64,000 bases of DNA from NCBI GenBank assembly GCA_031275085.1, contig JAISPG010000028.1, forward strand, positions 62,001 to 126,000, read 5' to 3'. Source of the DNA: Bacteroidales bacterium. Its GTDB lineage: Bacteria > Bacteroidota > Bacteroidia > Bacteroidales > ML635J-15. Under the pieces are notes generated by a model. The model did not search any database, was not told where the DNA came from, and was given only the letters and a program-made list of their open reading frames with translations. Shown here piece after piece: positions 1 to 9,173 of this stretch. Positions within the stretch are counted from its first letter, which is position 1, and every line of letters starts with the position of its first letter. The translations under genes were made by a program, and so were the position numbers.

Positions 1-1218
1 CAATATTTTCCTATGTTTGAAGAAAAGCTGGATTCATATGATATTCCACTTGAGATAAAATACCTGGCTATTGTAGAATCTGCATTAAATCCAAGAGCAA
101 AATCAAGATCCGGCGCCGCAGGATTATGGCAATTTATGTATCAGACCGCTAAAGGCTATGGAATGGAAATAAACTCCTATGTTGACGAAAGAATGGATCC
201 TGTAAAATCTACTGATGCTGCCTGCCGGTTCCTTAGCAGCCTTTACAACACATATAATGACTGGATACTGGCAATTGCCGCATACAATTGTGGTCCGGGA
301 ACTTTAAACAATGCAATAAGGCGTTCGGGAGGAAAAACAAATTACTGGGAAATTTACCCATATCTGCCACATGAAACACGGAATTATGTTCCAAGATATA
401 TTGCAATTATATATCTTTTCCATTATGCAGAAGAACACGGATTTAAACCCGAATATATTCCTTATTATGATGATGTGGACACAATAATGATCCGTAAAGA
501 GCTACACTTTGCACAATTGGATTCAGTATTAGGGATAAGCGTTGCTCAAACACGGGAATTAAATCCTCAATACAAGTTAGATATTGTCCCTGCTAAAACA
601 AAACATTATCCCTTAAGGATGCGCAGGCAATATATAAGCCAATTTATAGAACTCGAAGATTCAATATATAAATTTCAGGATTCAATATTTTTCAATCCAC
701 GTAAATATAACTACAAACCAAACGAAACATATGTGGATTATGCTCCTATCGCCGCACAACCGGAAGGAACAGTCAGTCTTACATATACTGTAAAATCCGG
801 AGATGTTATAGGGCTTATATCTTCGTGGTACGATGTAAAAAATGCCGATCTCAAAGCATGGAACGGACTCAGCGGAAATAATATAAAAGTCGGACAAACT
901 CTTAAAATATATGTACCGAAAGACAAAGAAGAAAAGTTTAAAAATATTGACAACATGTCTTTTGAACAAAAACAAAAAAGTGTGGGAGTTGATCCGTCAA
1001 CAAATCAACCTAAAGAAGATCCCCTTGATCCAGGTTATGAATACTATACAGTAAAAGCAGGCGACAATCCGTATAATATTGCAAACAGATTTGACGGTAT
1101 ATCTGTTGATGACATATTAAAATTAAACGGAATAACAAATCCTTCAGGATTAAAAATAGGACAAAAGTTAAAAATCAGAAAAAAACAATCCAATGAAAGC
1201 GGAACAGCACTTAAATAA
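1..1218 (+). CDS. LysM-containing membrane-bound lytic transglycosylase (MltD type), 5' end cut off
   Basis: The frame is open from base 1 (QYFP before the listed ATG), so the gene begins outside the window and the ATG at 13 is an internal Met. The N-terminal part is an SLT-type lytic transglycosylase domain: the catalytic Glu lies in IVESALNP, followed by SRSGAAGLWQFM and an AAYNCGPG motif, the usual family signature. Two LysM peptidoglycan-binding repeats follow (YTVKSGD at about residue 258 and YTVKAGD at about 347), ending in a basic tail. The enzyme should cleave the MurNAc-GlcNAc bond of peptidoglycan in the periplasm. It overlaps ddl by 26 bp, so the two are probably co-transcribed. 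The signal peptide cannot be seen. Confidence 0.93.
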   Translation, partial: QYFPMFEEKLDSYDIPLEIKYLAIVESALNPRAKSRSGAAGLWQFMYQTAKGYGMEINSYVDERMDPVKSTDAACRFLSSLYNTYNDWILAIAAYNCGPGTLNNAIRRSGGKTNYWEIYPYLPHETRNYVPRYIAIIYLFHYAEEHGFKPEYIPYYDDVDTIMIRKELHFAQLDSVLGISVAQTRELNPQYKLDIVPAKTKHYPLRMRRQYISQFIELEDSIYKFQDSIFFNPRKYNYKPNETYVDYAPIAAQPEGTVSLTYTVKSGDVIGLISSWYDVKNADLKAWNGLSGNNIKVGQTLKIYVPKDKEEKFKNIDNMSFEQKQKSVGVDPSTNQPKEDPLDPGYEYYTVKAGDNPYNIANRFDGISVDDILKLNGITNPSGLKIGQKLKIRKKQSNESGTALK

Positions 1219-2200
1219 ACCGAATATTGCTGTACTTGGAGGCGGTTATACTTCCGAAAGACAAATAAGTTTAAATTCTGCAAAACAAGTTTTTGACAGT
1301 ATAGATAACAAACGTTTTAATGCTTATTTAATTGATGTCACTACAGAAGGAATGTTCTTCCTAACTGATAATGACAGGATATCAGTAGATCTTAACTCTT
1401 TTTCAATAAACATTGATAATAATATAATTATATTCGATTTTGCATATATAGTTTTGCACGGATCACCGGGAGAAGACGGAAAAATACAAGGCTATTTTGA
1501 CATAATGAATATCCCCTACTCTTCCTGTGGCGTCTTTACATCATCTTTAACATTCAATAAAGTTGCATGTAAAAAGATTTTGGCTGATTCAGGTATAACT
1601 ATGGCAAAATCAACAGTAATACATAAAGAAGAATGTTTTTCCGTTGATGAAATTATTTCTATGGTAGGACTTCCTTGTTTTGTTAAGCCGAATACTTCAG
1701 GGTCAAGCTATGGAATAACAAAAGTATATGAAAAAGAAGAATTCATTGATGCTGTAAATAAAGCAGCCGAAGAAGACTCCACAATTATTGTTGAAGAATT
1801 TATAAAAGGTACTGAAGTATCGTGCGGAATCCTAAAGACTTCAAAAAACATCCATATTTTTCCTGTTACTGAAATATATACAAAAAATGACTATTTCGAC
1901 ACTGAAGCAAAATACACACCCGGGTTTACCGAAGAGATCACTCCTGCCCGCATTACCAAAGAAGAAACCAAACTGGTACAGGAAAACACCTCAATCATAT
2001 ATGATGAACTTGAATGTAAAGGAATAGTAAGAGTTGATTACATTATAAAAAACGGAGTACCTTATTTTCTGGAAATCAATTCGATACCAGGGATGAGTGC
2101 CGAAAGCATTATTCCAAAACAAATACGCTCTGCAGGAAAAACCATAGCAGAAATATTATCAGAGGTAATTGATGATGGATTGTTAAATCCGACAAAGTAA
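1193..2200 (+). CDS. ddl: D-alanine--D-alanine ligase
   Basis: ATP-grasp ligase that joins two D-Ala for the peptidoglycan stem peptide in the cytoplasm. Seen: N-terminal nucleotide-fold start NIAVLGGGYTSERQISL, HGSPGEDGKIQG near residue 90, the phosphate-binding loop KPNTSGSSYGI, and the metal/substrate C-terminal block EINSIPGMSAESI. Length (335 aa) is normal for Ddl. The ATG at 1193 lies inside the 3' end of the transglycosylase gene; no in-frame ATG close downstream precedes NIAVLGGG, so the 26-bp overlap seems real and suggests translational coupling of wall turnover and wall precursor synthesis. Confidence 0.95.
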   Translation: MKAEQHLNKPNIAVLGGGYTSERQISLNSAKQVFDSIDNKRFNAYLIDVTTEGMFFLTDNDRISVDLNSFSINIDNNIIIFDFAYIVLHGSPGEDGKIQGYFDIMNIPYSSCGVFTSSLTFNKVACKKILADSGITMAKSTVIHKEECFSVDEIISMVGLPCFVKPNTSGSSYGITKVYEKEEFIDAVNKAAEEDSTIIVEEFIKGTEVSCGILKTSKNIHIFPVTEIYTKNDYFDTEAKYTPGFTEEITPARITKEETKLVQENTSIIYDELECKGIVRVDYIIKNGVPYFLEINSIPGMSAESIIPKQIRSAGKTIAEILSEVIDDGLLNPTK

Positions 2201-2214
2201 CCATCTTCGATACA

Positions 2215-2829
2215 TTATATCAAAGTACCATCTTTGTAGCGCCGGACAAGTTCTTCAATATCTTTATCTTTTCCTATTGAATCATATTCTTTTTTAAGGT
2301 CGTTACCAAACATTTTTGCAAATCCCTGCCAGAAAAAAGCTTTTACAGAGCCTTTTAATTCGTCAATTATTTCATACGCCGTACTGCCACTTTCGCGATC
2401 AAGTAATTTAACAAGTAATACAGATTGAGATATTGTGAATTTTACCAAACGTGGTTTATACTCATCCATTATTTGCGATTCACGCATCTTTAAATATTTT
2501 TTCCTTTCTTTATCATTTGCAAATTTTGCCAGACTGTCTTCAATCTGACTGTATAATGCCGTTATTTCCAATGCTACTGGATAAACCTTAATGAAATTTC
2601 TTTCAAGTTTTTCATATTGCCGTTGTTGCTTTTTTGTTGCAAATACTTTTCTGGGAAAAACCGTGATCTGCGGATGAAAAATAAGACCGTCGGGGGTATT
2701 CCTTACTAAACTGTCAACATTTAATTCTTTCCTGTAATAAGAAGGTAATTTTTTATTTGACTGCGAATATACATATTCACTTGCCAGAATTAAAAATATC
2801 GCAATTAACATTATAAGGACTTTTCTCAT
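2215..2829 (-). CDS. DUF4294 family exported protein, Bacteroidota-specific
   Basis: 204 aa with an N-terminal signal peptide (MRKVLIMLIAIFLILASEYVYSQ). The body matches my recollection of the DUF4294 family of Bacteroidota: ITVFPRKVFATKKQQRQYEKL near residue 55, YPVALEI, and a charged helical C-terminal half with LVKLLDRESGSTAYEII. No enzymatic motif is visible and the function is unknown. It converges with ddl, with only 14 bp between the stop codons, so it is a separate transcript from the left-hand pair. Confidence 0.8.
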   Translation of the reverse strand: MRKVLIMLIAIFLILASEYVYSQSNKKLPSYYRKELNVDSLVRNTPDGLIFHPQITVFPRKVFATKKQQRQYEKLERNFIKVYPVALEITALYSQIEDSLAKFANDKERKKYLKMRESQIMDEYKPRLVKFTISQSVLLVKLLDRESGSTAYEIIDELKGSVKAFFWQGFAKMFGNDLKKEYDSIGKDKDIEELVRRYKDGTLI

Positions 2830-2975
2830 ATTTTCACTTTTATTATCTTATAACATAATAAACAATTTTTGTACCAATATTATTTCAATTATAAAAATCA
2901 TATCATAATAATCTTAAAAACAACAAATTACAATAAAAATATTTTTATTGATAATTCAAAATCCATAAGGTTTTT

Positions 2976-2983
2976 TAAATTTG
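2976..2983 (+). promoter_or_regulatory. Probable -7 box (TAAATTTG) of the CPBP gene
   Basis: TAAATTTG fits the Bacteroidota TAnnTTTG element. It lies 20 bp before the ATG at 3004 and downstream of the long ORF's nominal start at 2869, which argues that the annotated ORF extension is not translated. The best -33 candidate, TTG at 2948-2950, is 25 bp away, a little far. Confidence 0.4.
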
Positions 2984-3003
2984 TAATAAAATACAATAAA
3001 GAT

Positions 3004-3741
3004 ATGAATTACTTGAAAGCCTATGGAATATTATTGTTAAACACACTTACAGGATTAGCTATAATGATCCTGAACAGCTTTATTAATATTCCCAATAAAT
3101 ATATTTCAGTTGTTTTAATGTTAAGCTTGTTCGTCATTAGTAACATCATATATGCTTATTGTTTTAAATTAACAGATGATATCAAAAAATACTGGTCATT
3201 AAGAAAATCTTACTTTATACTTCCGGGTATAATAACTGGGCTAATTATAGCCTATCTCCCGATCACATTAGGACTTATAACAGGAAAAACGAATTTTTCT
3301 GCTTTAAGTTTTTATGAAATCACTATTTCTTCATTAATAATAACTTTTCTTATTGTTTCGTGGGAAGAACTATGGTTTCGTGGTATTTTACTAAATTATT
3401 GCAAGAAGTTTATATCATATATAAATATTTCTGTAGCCTCAGGAATATTATTTATGCTTATGCATATTATGAACCCAAATATAAACCTGCTGACTGAAGG
3501 TCCCAGCCTGTTTTTTGCAGGTGCTTTACTTACTATTCTTTATTTATATTATAAAAATATATGGCTACCTATAGGAATACATTTTGGAAATAATTTTTTC
3601 AATTCACTGGTCGATTATCCGTTAAAGGATGATATATGGTTCGGAGAGGAAAAACTTATATCTTCATTCGTTACAGCAATACTATTCATTATATTTGTAA
3701 TCAAAGTATATAAAAAAAATATTAATAATGCCGCAAAATAA
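3004..3741 (+). CDS. CPBP (CAAX/ABI) family intramembrane metalloprotease
   Basis: Start moved from 2869 to the ATG at 3004, which gives 245 aa beginning MNYLKAYGILLLN; the 45 residues before it are low-complexity AT-rich sequence and a -7 box sits at 2976. Several hydrophobic helices carry the ABI/CPBP motifs: EELWFRG (about residues 121-127), a His in LMLMHIM (about 154) and IGIHFGNNFFNSL (His about 193). These residues form the intramembrane glutamate/histidine protease centre in the Rce1-like family. Substrate unknown; related proteins process prenylated peptides or act in bacteriocin immunity. Overlaps the next gene by 14 bp. Confidence 0.85.
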   Translation: MNYLKAYGILLLNTLTGLAIMILNSFINIPNKYISVVLMLSLFVISNIIYAYCFKLTDDIKKYWSLRKSYFILPGIITGLIIAYLPITLGLITGKTNFSALSFYEITISSLIITFLIVSWEELWFRGILLNYCKKFISYINISVASGILFMLMHIMNPNINLLTEGPSLFFAGALLTILYLYYKNIWLPIGIHFGNNFFNSLVDYPLKDDIWFGEEKLISSFVTAILFIIFVIKVYKKNINNAAK

Positions 3742-4303
3742 TTATATAGAAGATAAGACTTTCGACAAAATTGATTTTACAATTGAAGGATTTCCAAAAG
3801 GAGAATATGAATATTGCATTTTTAAAAACTGTAATTTTTCAAATTCTGATCTTTCAAGAGTAAATTTCCTGGAATGTGAATTTATCAATTGTGACCTTAG
3901 TTTAGTAAAAACTAACGATACTGCATTTAGAATAGTAAAATTCAAATCGTCAAAAATATTAGGAGTACATTTTGAAAATTGTAACAAACTAGGTTTTTCT
4001 TTATCATTCGATGACTGCATTTTAAATCATTCCTCTTTTTATCAGTTAAAAATGAAAAAAACAATTTTCACAAATTCTAAACTGGAAGATGTAGACTTTG
4101 CGGAAACAGACCTGAATGGAGTTTGTTTCTTGAAATGTGATATGAAAGGAGCTTCTTTTAATTTCACAAATCTTGAAAATGCAGATCTAAGAACATCATA
4201 CAATTATTCAATTGATCCTGAGACAAATAAGCTAAAAAAAGCAAAATTTTCATTTCCGGAAGTAACAGGACTTTTAGATAAATATGATATTATAATAAAC
4301 TAA
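3728..4303 (+). CDS. Pentapeptide-repeat protein
   Basis: 191 aa, mostly made of A(D/N)LxX-type five-residue repeats: CNFSNSDLSRVNFLECEF, then a central irregular part, then LEDVDFAETDLNGVCFLKCDM and ANLENADLR-like units, ending in a non-repeat tail (KAKFSFPEVTGLLDKYDI). Such repeats fold as a right-handed quadrilateral beta-helix. Qnr/McbG relatives mimic DNA and protect gyrase from quinolones or microcins, but most family members have no known role, and nothing here proves gyrase binding. Starts inside the CPBP protease gene, so the two are coupled. No signal peptide: cytoplasmic. Confidence 0.85.
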   Translation: MPQNNYIEDKTFDKIDFTIEGFPKGEYEYCIFKNCNFSNSDLSRVNFLECEFINCDLSLVKTNDTAFRIVKFKSSKILGVHFENCNKLGFSLSFDDCILNHSSFYQLKMKKTIFTNSKLEDVDFAETDLNGVCFLKCDMKGASFNFTNLENADLRTSYNYSIDPETNKLKKAKFSFPEVTGLLDKYDIIIN

Positions 4304-4369
4304 AAGTTTTTCGACTTCGTCCAGCATCTGCTATAGAATTAATCCGGTCTATAAGCTTGCTACTAAGGA

Positions 4370-4402
4370 TTTGGTACTTTCAACTTATTTAAACTATATT
4401 TG
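4370..4402 (+). promoter_or_regulatory. Bacteroidota-type promoter of lnt
   Basis: TTTG (4370-4373), 21-bp spacer, TATATTTG (4395-4402), then the lnt ATG at 4422. Both boxes match the -33/-7 consensus. The preceding 4304-4369 stretch holds nothing else recognisable. Confidence 0.7.
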
Positions 4403-4421
4403 TAAATAAATAATTATCTTA

Positions 4422-6044
4422 ATGAAAAACACTACCTTAAATAATTTTATTCTTTCAATTTCCAGTGGGCTTATACTTTGTTTAGGCTGGACCCAACTCG
4501 GATTAGGTTGGACTTCTTTTATTGCTTTTGTTCCCTTGTTAATAATAATGGAAAGACTTATAAAAAGCGAAAAAAAGAATGGAGGAAGCCAATTTTTCGG
4601 ATATACTTATCTTACATTTATTATCTGGAATGCATTGTCTACATGGTGGATATATTATGCAACCCTTCCCGGAGCAATTGCCGCAATTGTTCTTTCTTCA
4701 TTATTCATGGCAATTGTAATGCGTGTAAGTTATTCGTCATTTAAAGCTTTTGGAAGGAGAATAGGATATATTGTTTTTGCAACTAACTGGGTAGCTTTCG
4801 AATATTTATTCATGAACAGCGATATTTCATGGCCATGGCTTGTTCTTGGTAATTCTTTCTCAAACAATATAAGCCTTATACAATGGTATGAATATACCGG
4901 ACATTTCGGAGGATCTGTATGGATAGTAGTAATTAATTTATTCATATATGAAATATTAAGGCAATTAACAGAAAAAAAGGAAAAGAAAAAAATACGGAAT
5001 TATTCAATAGGTCTGGCATGTTTGATTTTTATCCCAATGATATTTTCCGGTATAAGATATTCAACATATTCAGATATAGGAAAAAATGTCGATATTGTAA
5101 TAGTTCAGCCAAATATTGATCCATATAATGATAAGTTCGGTAATTTAACTACAGACGAACAGTTGGATATAATACTCAATACTGCCGGTACTCTTGCAGA
5201 CGAGAATGTGAATTACTTTGTTGCACCCGAGACTGCAATACCAAATGGTATGTGGGAAAATGAAATTGAAACGGAAAGTAGTATAATTTATATAAGGTCA
5301 TTTCTTTCACAGTATTTTCCACATGCAAAATTTATAATAGGAGCTTCTACCAGAAAATTATATTTAGATGGTGAGAACAAATCAATAACTGCCCGAAAAT
5401 TCAAAAGCTCAGAACATTATTATGATATATTTAATACTTCTGTACAAATAGATACATCTCCTGATATATATATATATCATAAAAGTAAACTTGTTCCCGG
5501 AGTTGAAATGATGCCATATCCACAGGTTTTCGGATTCCTTCAGGAAATATTATTTGATCTTGGCGGAATGGTAGGAAGTCACGGGACACAAGAAAAGCGA
5601 AGTGTTTTTCCAAATGAAGAGCTTGGAATTAATGTCGGGGTACCGATTTGTTATGAATCCGCATATGGAGAATTTATGGGCGAATTTGTACAGGAAGGTG
5701 CTAATCTTTTATTTGTCATAACCAATGACGGCTGGTGGGACGATACTCCAGGGTATAAACAACACAGAAGCTTTTCCAGAATACGGGCAGTAGAAACACG
5801 AAAAAGTATAGCCCGTAGTGCAAACACAGGGATAAGCTGTTTTATAAATCAACGCGGAGATATTATCCAGGAACTCGGATGGTGGAAACGGGGAGCCTTA
5901 AGAGATACAATAAAAGCCAACGACATTGAAACATTTTATACAAAATACGGTGACTATATTGCAAGAATGTGTATTGCAATATCACTGGTCGTTATTGCTG
6001 TCCAAATTGTAAATATGGTATTAAGACGGTTGAAGAAAAGTTAA
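4422..6044 (+). CDS. lnt: Apolipoprotein N-acyltransferase
   Basis: Inner-membrane enzyme that adds the third acyl chain to the N-terminal Cys of lipoproteins. Seen: about seven hydrophobic segments in residues 1-215 and one at the C-terminus (RMCIAISLVVIAVQIV), with a nitrilase-like periplasmic domain between. The catalytic triad is present: Glu270 (VAPETAIP), Lys356 (HKSKLVPGVE) and Cys410 (VPICYES). Also present is NDGWWDDTPGYKQH, a family signature. Length 540 aa is normal. Many lipoproteins in this window would be substrates. Own promoter at 4370; converges on the MBOAT operon. Confidence 0.96.
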   Translation: MKNTTLNNFILSISSGLILCLGWTQLGLGWTSFIAFVPLLIIMERLIKSEKKNGGSQFFGYTYLTFIIWNALSTWWIYYATLPGAIAAIVLSSLFMAIVMRVSYSSFKAFGRRIGYIVFATNWVAFEYLFMNSDISWPWLVLGNSFSNNISLIQWYEYTGHFGGSVWIVVINLFIYEILRQLTEKKEKKKIRNYSIGLACLIFIPMIFSGIRYSTYSDIGKNVDIVIVQPNIDPYNDKFGNLTTDEQLDIILNTAGTLADENVNYFVAPETAIPNGMWENEIETESSIIYIRSFLSQYFPHAKFIIGASTRKLYLDGENKSITARKFKSSEHYYDIFNTSVQIDTSPDIYIYHKSKLVPGVEMMPYPQVFGFLQEILFDLGGMVGSHGTQEKRSVFPNEELGINVGVPICYESAYGEFMGEFVQEGANLLFVITNDGWWDDTPGYKQHRSFSRIRAVETRKSIARSANTGISCFINQRGDIIQELGWWKRGALRDTIKANDIETFYTKYGDYIARMCIAISLVVIAVQIVNMVLRRLKKS

Positions 6045-6243
6045 CATATGTTTTTTATTTGTCATATGATCGTTGCAGTGCATTAAACTGTAGCTGATAG
6101 AATTAATTATCAAGTTGAAATTAAAATAACAACAATTCTTCATAATATCAATTTTATCGTAATCAAAATATCACATTTTAACTATTTTATGTCAAAAAAA
6201 ATGAATAATATTAATATAAATACTAAATCTGATTAACTGATTT

Positions 6244-7899
6244 TTAAAACTGAAAATAAATAAATGGTTGCATATCCGAACATATAGACTGATATACGAC
6301 AAATACCACTATCACACAAAAAATTGCCTGCAACCAATGCGGAAGGGCAATAAATTTATCGCGCCACTTATCTTTAAAATTATAACTTAACCAATGTGTT
6401 ATAAATCCGAAAAGCATTATTATCCACACTTTATAATATGCTGTAATTACCTGTGGTATTATATGAAAGTCAAAATTATTCCAGATTCTGCTCAACATTG
6501 TTGAAGCCGTGTCGTAATCCGGCGCCCTGAAAAATACTCTGGTAAATGTTATAAATGTGAAAGTCAGTGCTATTTTCCAGATAGTTGCCAAACGTCCGTT
6601 TTTATTTTCCCAGGGGCTAATCTTACGCCAATATTTATAAACAACGATACCTAATCCATTTAAACCACCCCAGATAAGAAAATTCCAGCTTGCCCCGTGC
6701 CATAATCCGCCAAAAAGCATCGTAATCATAAGGTTTGCATTAGTTGTTATGCCTTTTTTTGTTGAAGGAAAAACAATCGAAATCACAAATAATAACAAAG
6801 TCAAAGTTATTATTACTATTGTAAACCACTTATTTGCTGCCAATATCATGAATACTGCCAGAATAAGGATAAGATTTATAAATGTTCCGGCTGTTGCATT
6901 TCTGTTACCTCCAAGCGGAATATATAAATAATCTTTTAACCAGCTGGATAATGAAATATGCCATCTTTTCCAGAATTCTCCACAATTTTTTGCTTTGTAA
7001 GGAGAATTAAAATTCTGACTTAGCCGAAATCCCATTAATAATGCTACACCTATTGCTATATCGGTATAGCCGGAAAAATCGACATATACTTGTAATGAAT
7101 ATGCAAACACTGCCATCATACTTTCAAATCCTGAATACATATCAGGATTTGAAAATATCCTGTCAATAAAATTAACTGCAATATAATCACCTATCATTAT
7201 CTTCTTGATCAAGCCTTTAAGGATCATAAATACAGCCAGTCCAAACTCATATCTTGATAGTTTAAATTTATTGTAAATCTGCGGAATAAATTCAGATGCT
7301 CTAACAATAGGACCTGCAACCAGTTGGGGAAAAAAAGACACAAAAAATCCAAAATCAATAATATTTTTTACAGGTTCAAGTTTCCTCCTGTATATATCAA
7401 GTGAATAAGACATTGTCTGAAACGTGTAGAACGAAATTCCTACAGGAAGAAATATTTTTGCAGTATCAAAATGAGTTCCTGCAAAAAGGTTTGTAAACTC
7501 TGCCAGATAATTATATGCAACAAAGTCAGTACCGAACATTTGATTTATTGCATCTACAAAAAAGAAAGTATATTTGAAATAAGACAGAATAAAAAGATTA
7601 ATGCATATACTTAAGCCCAGCAGCAACTTTCGTGACATACTTGTCTTCGAGGAATATATCCATTTCCCGATATAAAAATCAACAACAGTACTAAAAATCA
7701 ATAAAAGGAAAAAAATTCCGCTTGATTTATAATAAAAAAATAAGCTGACAACAAGAAGATATAATGATCTGGAAATATGTTTGTTGGCAACAAAAGTATA
7801 CCCCATAAGGACAACAGCAAAAAATCCCCAGAAAAAGAATTTTGTAAATATCAGAGGAGACATTTCATTATAAGAAAATATGTTATCCAGAATTTCCAT
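6244..7899 (-). CDS. MBOAT family O-acyltransferase (AlgI/PatA/DltB-like)
   Basis: Polytopic membrane protein, 551 aa. MBOAT hallmarks: LPVGISFYTFQTMSYSLDIYR (about 151-171), QLVAGPIVR, the first conserved His in EFWKRWHISLSSW (His313) and the catalytic His in FGGLWHGASWNFLIWGG (His401). Compared with AlgI, the segment between GGNR (about 330) and LWHGA is about 50 residues longer and includes extra hydrophobic stretches. AlgI-type enzymes move acyl groups across the membrane to a periplasmic SGNH partner, and two SGNH genes lie directly upstream in the same operon (17-bp gap). Likely O-acetylates a secreted polysaccharide or wall polymer; the acceptor is unknown. Confidence 0.9.
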   Translation of the reverse strand: MEILDNIFSYNEMSPLIFTKFFFWGFFAVVLMGYTFVANKHISRSLYLLVVSLFFYYKSSGIFFLLLIFSTVVDFYIGKWIYSSKTSMSRKLLLGLSICINLFILSYFKYTFFFVDAINQMFGTDFVAYNYLAEFTNLFAGTHFDTAKIFLPVGISFYTFQTMSYSLDIYRRKLEPVKNIIDFGFFVSFFPQLVAGPIVRASEFIPQIYNKFKLSRYEFGLAVFMILKGLIKKIMIGDYIAVNFIDRIFSNPDMYSGFESMMAVFAYSLQVYVDFSGYTDIAIGVALLMGFRLSQNFNSPYKAKNCGEFWKRWHISLSSWLKDYLYIPLGGNRNATAGTFINLILILAVFMILAANKWFTIVIITLTLLLFVISIVFPSTKKGITTNANLMITMLFGGLWHGASWNFLIWGGLNGLGIVVYKYWRKISPWENKNGRLATIWKIALTFTFITFTRVFFRAPDYDTASTMLSRIWNNFDFHIIPQVITAYYKVWIIMLFGFITHWLSYNFKDKWRDKFIALPHWLQAIFCVIVVFVVYQSICSDMQPFIYFQF

Positions 7900-7916
7900 T
7901 AAAATATTTAACTATT

Positions 7917-9173
7917 CTATAAGTTCTTTAAATAATTTTCATAATCTTTCATAACAGCTTCAAATAAAAGCCTGGCAACCAAAATATATCCGTCATTTGT
8001 AAAATGTATGCGATCACTTTTTGCCAGATTATCCTTACGCCACATATCAACAGATCCATAACCGCCCATAACATCAAACAAATTCCATATAGATGCTCCA
8101 TATCTCCCACTTAAACCGGACATTGCTTCATATATACTTTCCTGATTTTTATTTTGTTTTCCACCATAAGAATAAAAATCGTTATTAGTTGTAAAAATTA
8201 TTGCACAATCCGGATTTACATTCAAGATTTGATTTATAATGGTATCATAGTTTGCTTCATATATTTCTTTCGAATAATCTTTATCGGCAGCATCATTCAC
8301 TCCTATCGACAAAAATACCAGATCAGGCTTTATAATACTTAAATGTTTTGAAAAAAGTTTAGCTTTTAGATAAGACTTTGTTGAAGCGCCATTAATACCT
8401 ATTCCCGACAGTGTAATTCCGGGAAAAGTATTTTCGAGATATGCTCCGTAAAAACAAAATTCTCCGTTACATGAATCTATTTTCTCAATTATAAGCTTTA
8501 AAGAATCTATTTGAGTAGAAAAATAAAACTCCGTTGCTCCCGCTTCATAATTTAAAAGAACAGTATCAAGGAATTCACTATGACCTACCTTGATATTATA
8601 ACACATATCCTCAACATTATGAAATATTGTTATTTTATTAAATTTATGTTTTTCTATTTCGGCACGTTCATTGAATCTTATTTCTATTTCAGCATAATCA
8701 TCAGTAGTACAAGTCGTTATTCCCGATAGACCTATCTCCTGCCGTATATTCCTATCGGTTATTTTATCTGTTTTCCACATGCCTTTTGTTGAAGATGAAT
8801 AATAATATGGATGATTAGTATTTGCAACACTAAAAGGAAAGACAAAACCAATGGAGCTTTTAATATCAGGACATGCGGTTTCAAATAATTTTCTCAATTC
8901 TAAAGTCCAGACTCCAGCCTGAACATGAGACGCACCTATATGCAAAACCGACAATCCGGAATTTCTTGAAACACACAAACTATCAAGTTTATTAAAAAAA
9001 ACTATAAGATTTTTATTTTCACCAAAATTTTCAAGCTGTGAAGAATCATATCTTATGTATGGGTATATTTTTTCTGACAGAGAAACATTACTATCCTGTG
9101 ATCTTAAATTAAAGATAAAAAAGATATTTATAAAAATAATCAAAAAATATTTAACAACCTCACTCCTTTTCAT
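7917..9173 (-). CDS. Exported SGNH/GDSL-fold protein with altered block I (GASH)
   Basis: 418 aa with an N-terminal hydrophobic anchor (YFLIIFINIFFIFNL). SGNH-hydrolase blocks: block I reads LHIGASHVQAG (Ser82) where family members have GDSQ; GINGAST near residue 250 carries the block III-like Gly/Asn; VFLSIGVNDA is the block with Asn; and the C-terminal SDRIHFTNDG gives Asp387 and His390 of the triad. Its paralogue upstream keeps GDS. Overlap with that gene is 14 bp. Probably a periplasmic acetyl-transfer or esterase partner of the MBOAT protein, comparable in role to AlgJ/AlgX/PatB; which paralogue is active cannot be told. Confidence 0.8.
   Translation of the reverse strand: MKRSEVVKYFLIIFINIFFIFNLRSQDSNVSLSEKIYPYIRYDSSQLENFGENKNLIVFFNKLDSLCVSRNSGLSVLHIGASHVQAGVWTLELRKLFETACPDIKSSIGFVFPFSVANTNHPYYYSSSTKGMWKTDKITDRNIRQEIGLSGITTCTTDDYAEIEIRFNERAEIEKHKFNKITIFHNVEDMCYNIKVGHSEFLDTVLLNYEAGATEFYFSTQIDSLKLIIEKIDSCNGEFCFYGAYLENTFPGITLSGIGINGASTKSYLKAKLFSKHLSIIKPDLVFLSIGVNDAADKDYSKEIYEANYDTIINQILNVNPDCAIIFTTNNDFYSYGGKQNKNQESIYEAMSGLSGRYGASIWNLFDVMGGYGSVDMWRKDNLAKSDRIHFTNDGYILVARLLFEAVMKDYENYLKNL

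Noticed and set aside
2869-3003. N-terminal 45 residues of the listed CPBP ORF
   Set aside because: Low-complexity AT-rich coding, and a -7 box at 2976 places the transcript start downstream; the ATG at 3004 begins a normal family N-terminus.
4304-4369. Spacer with ACTTCGTCC-like segment as an IS remnant
   Set aside because: Too short and without inverted ends; only the lnt promoter can be supported here.
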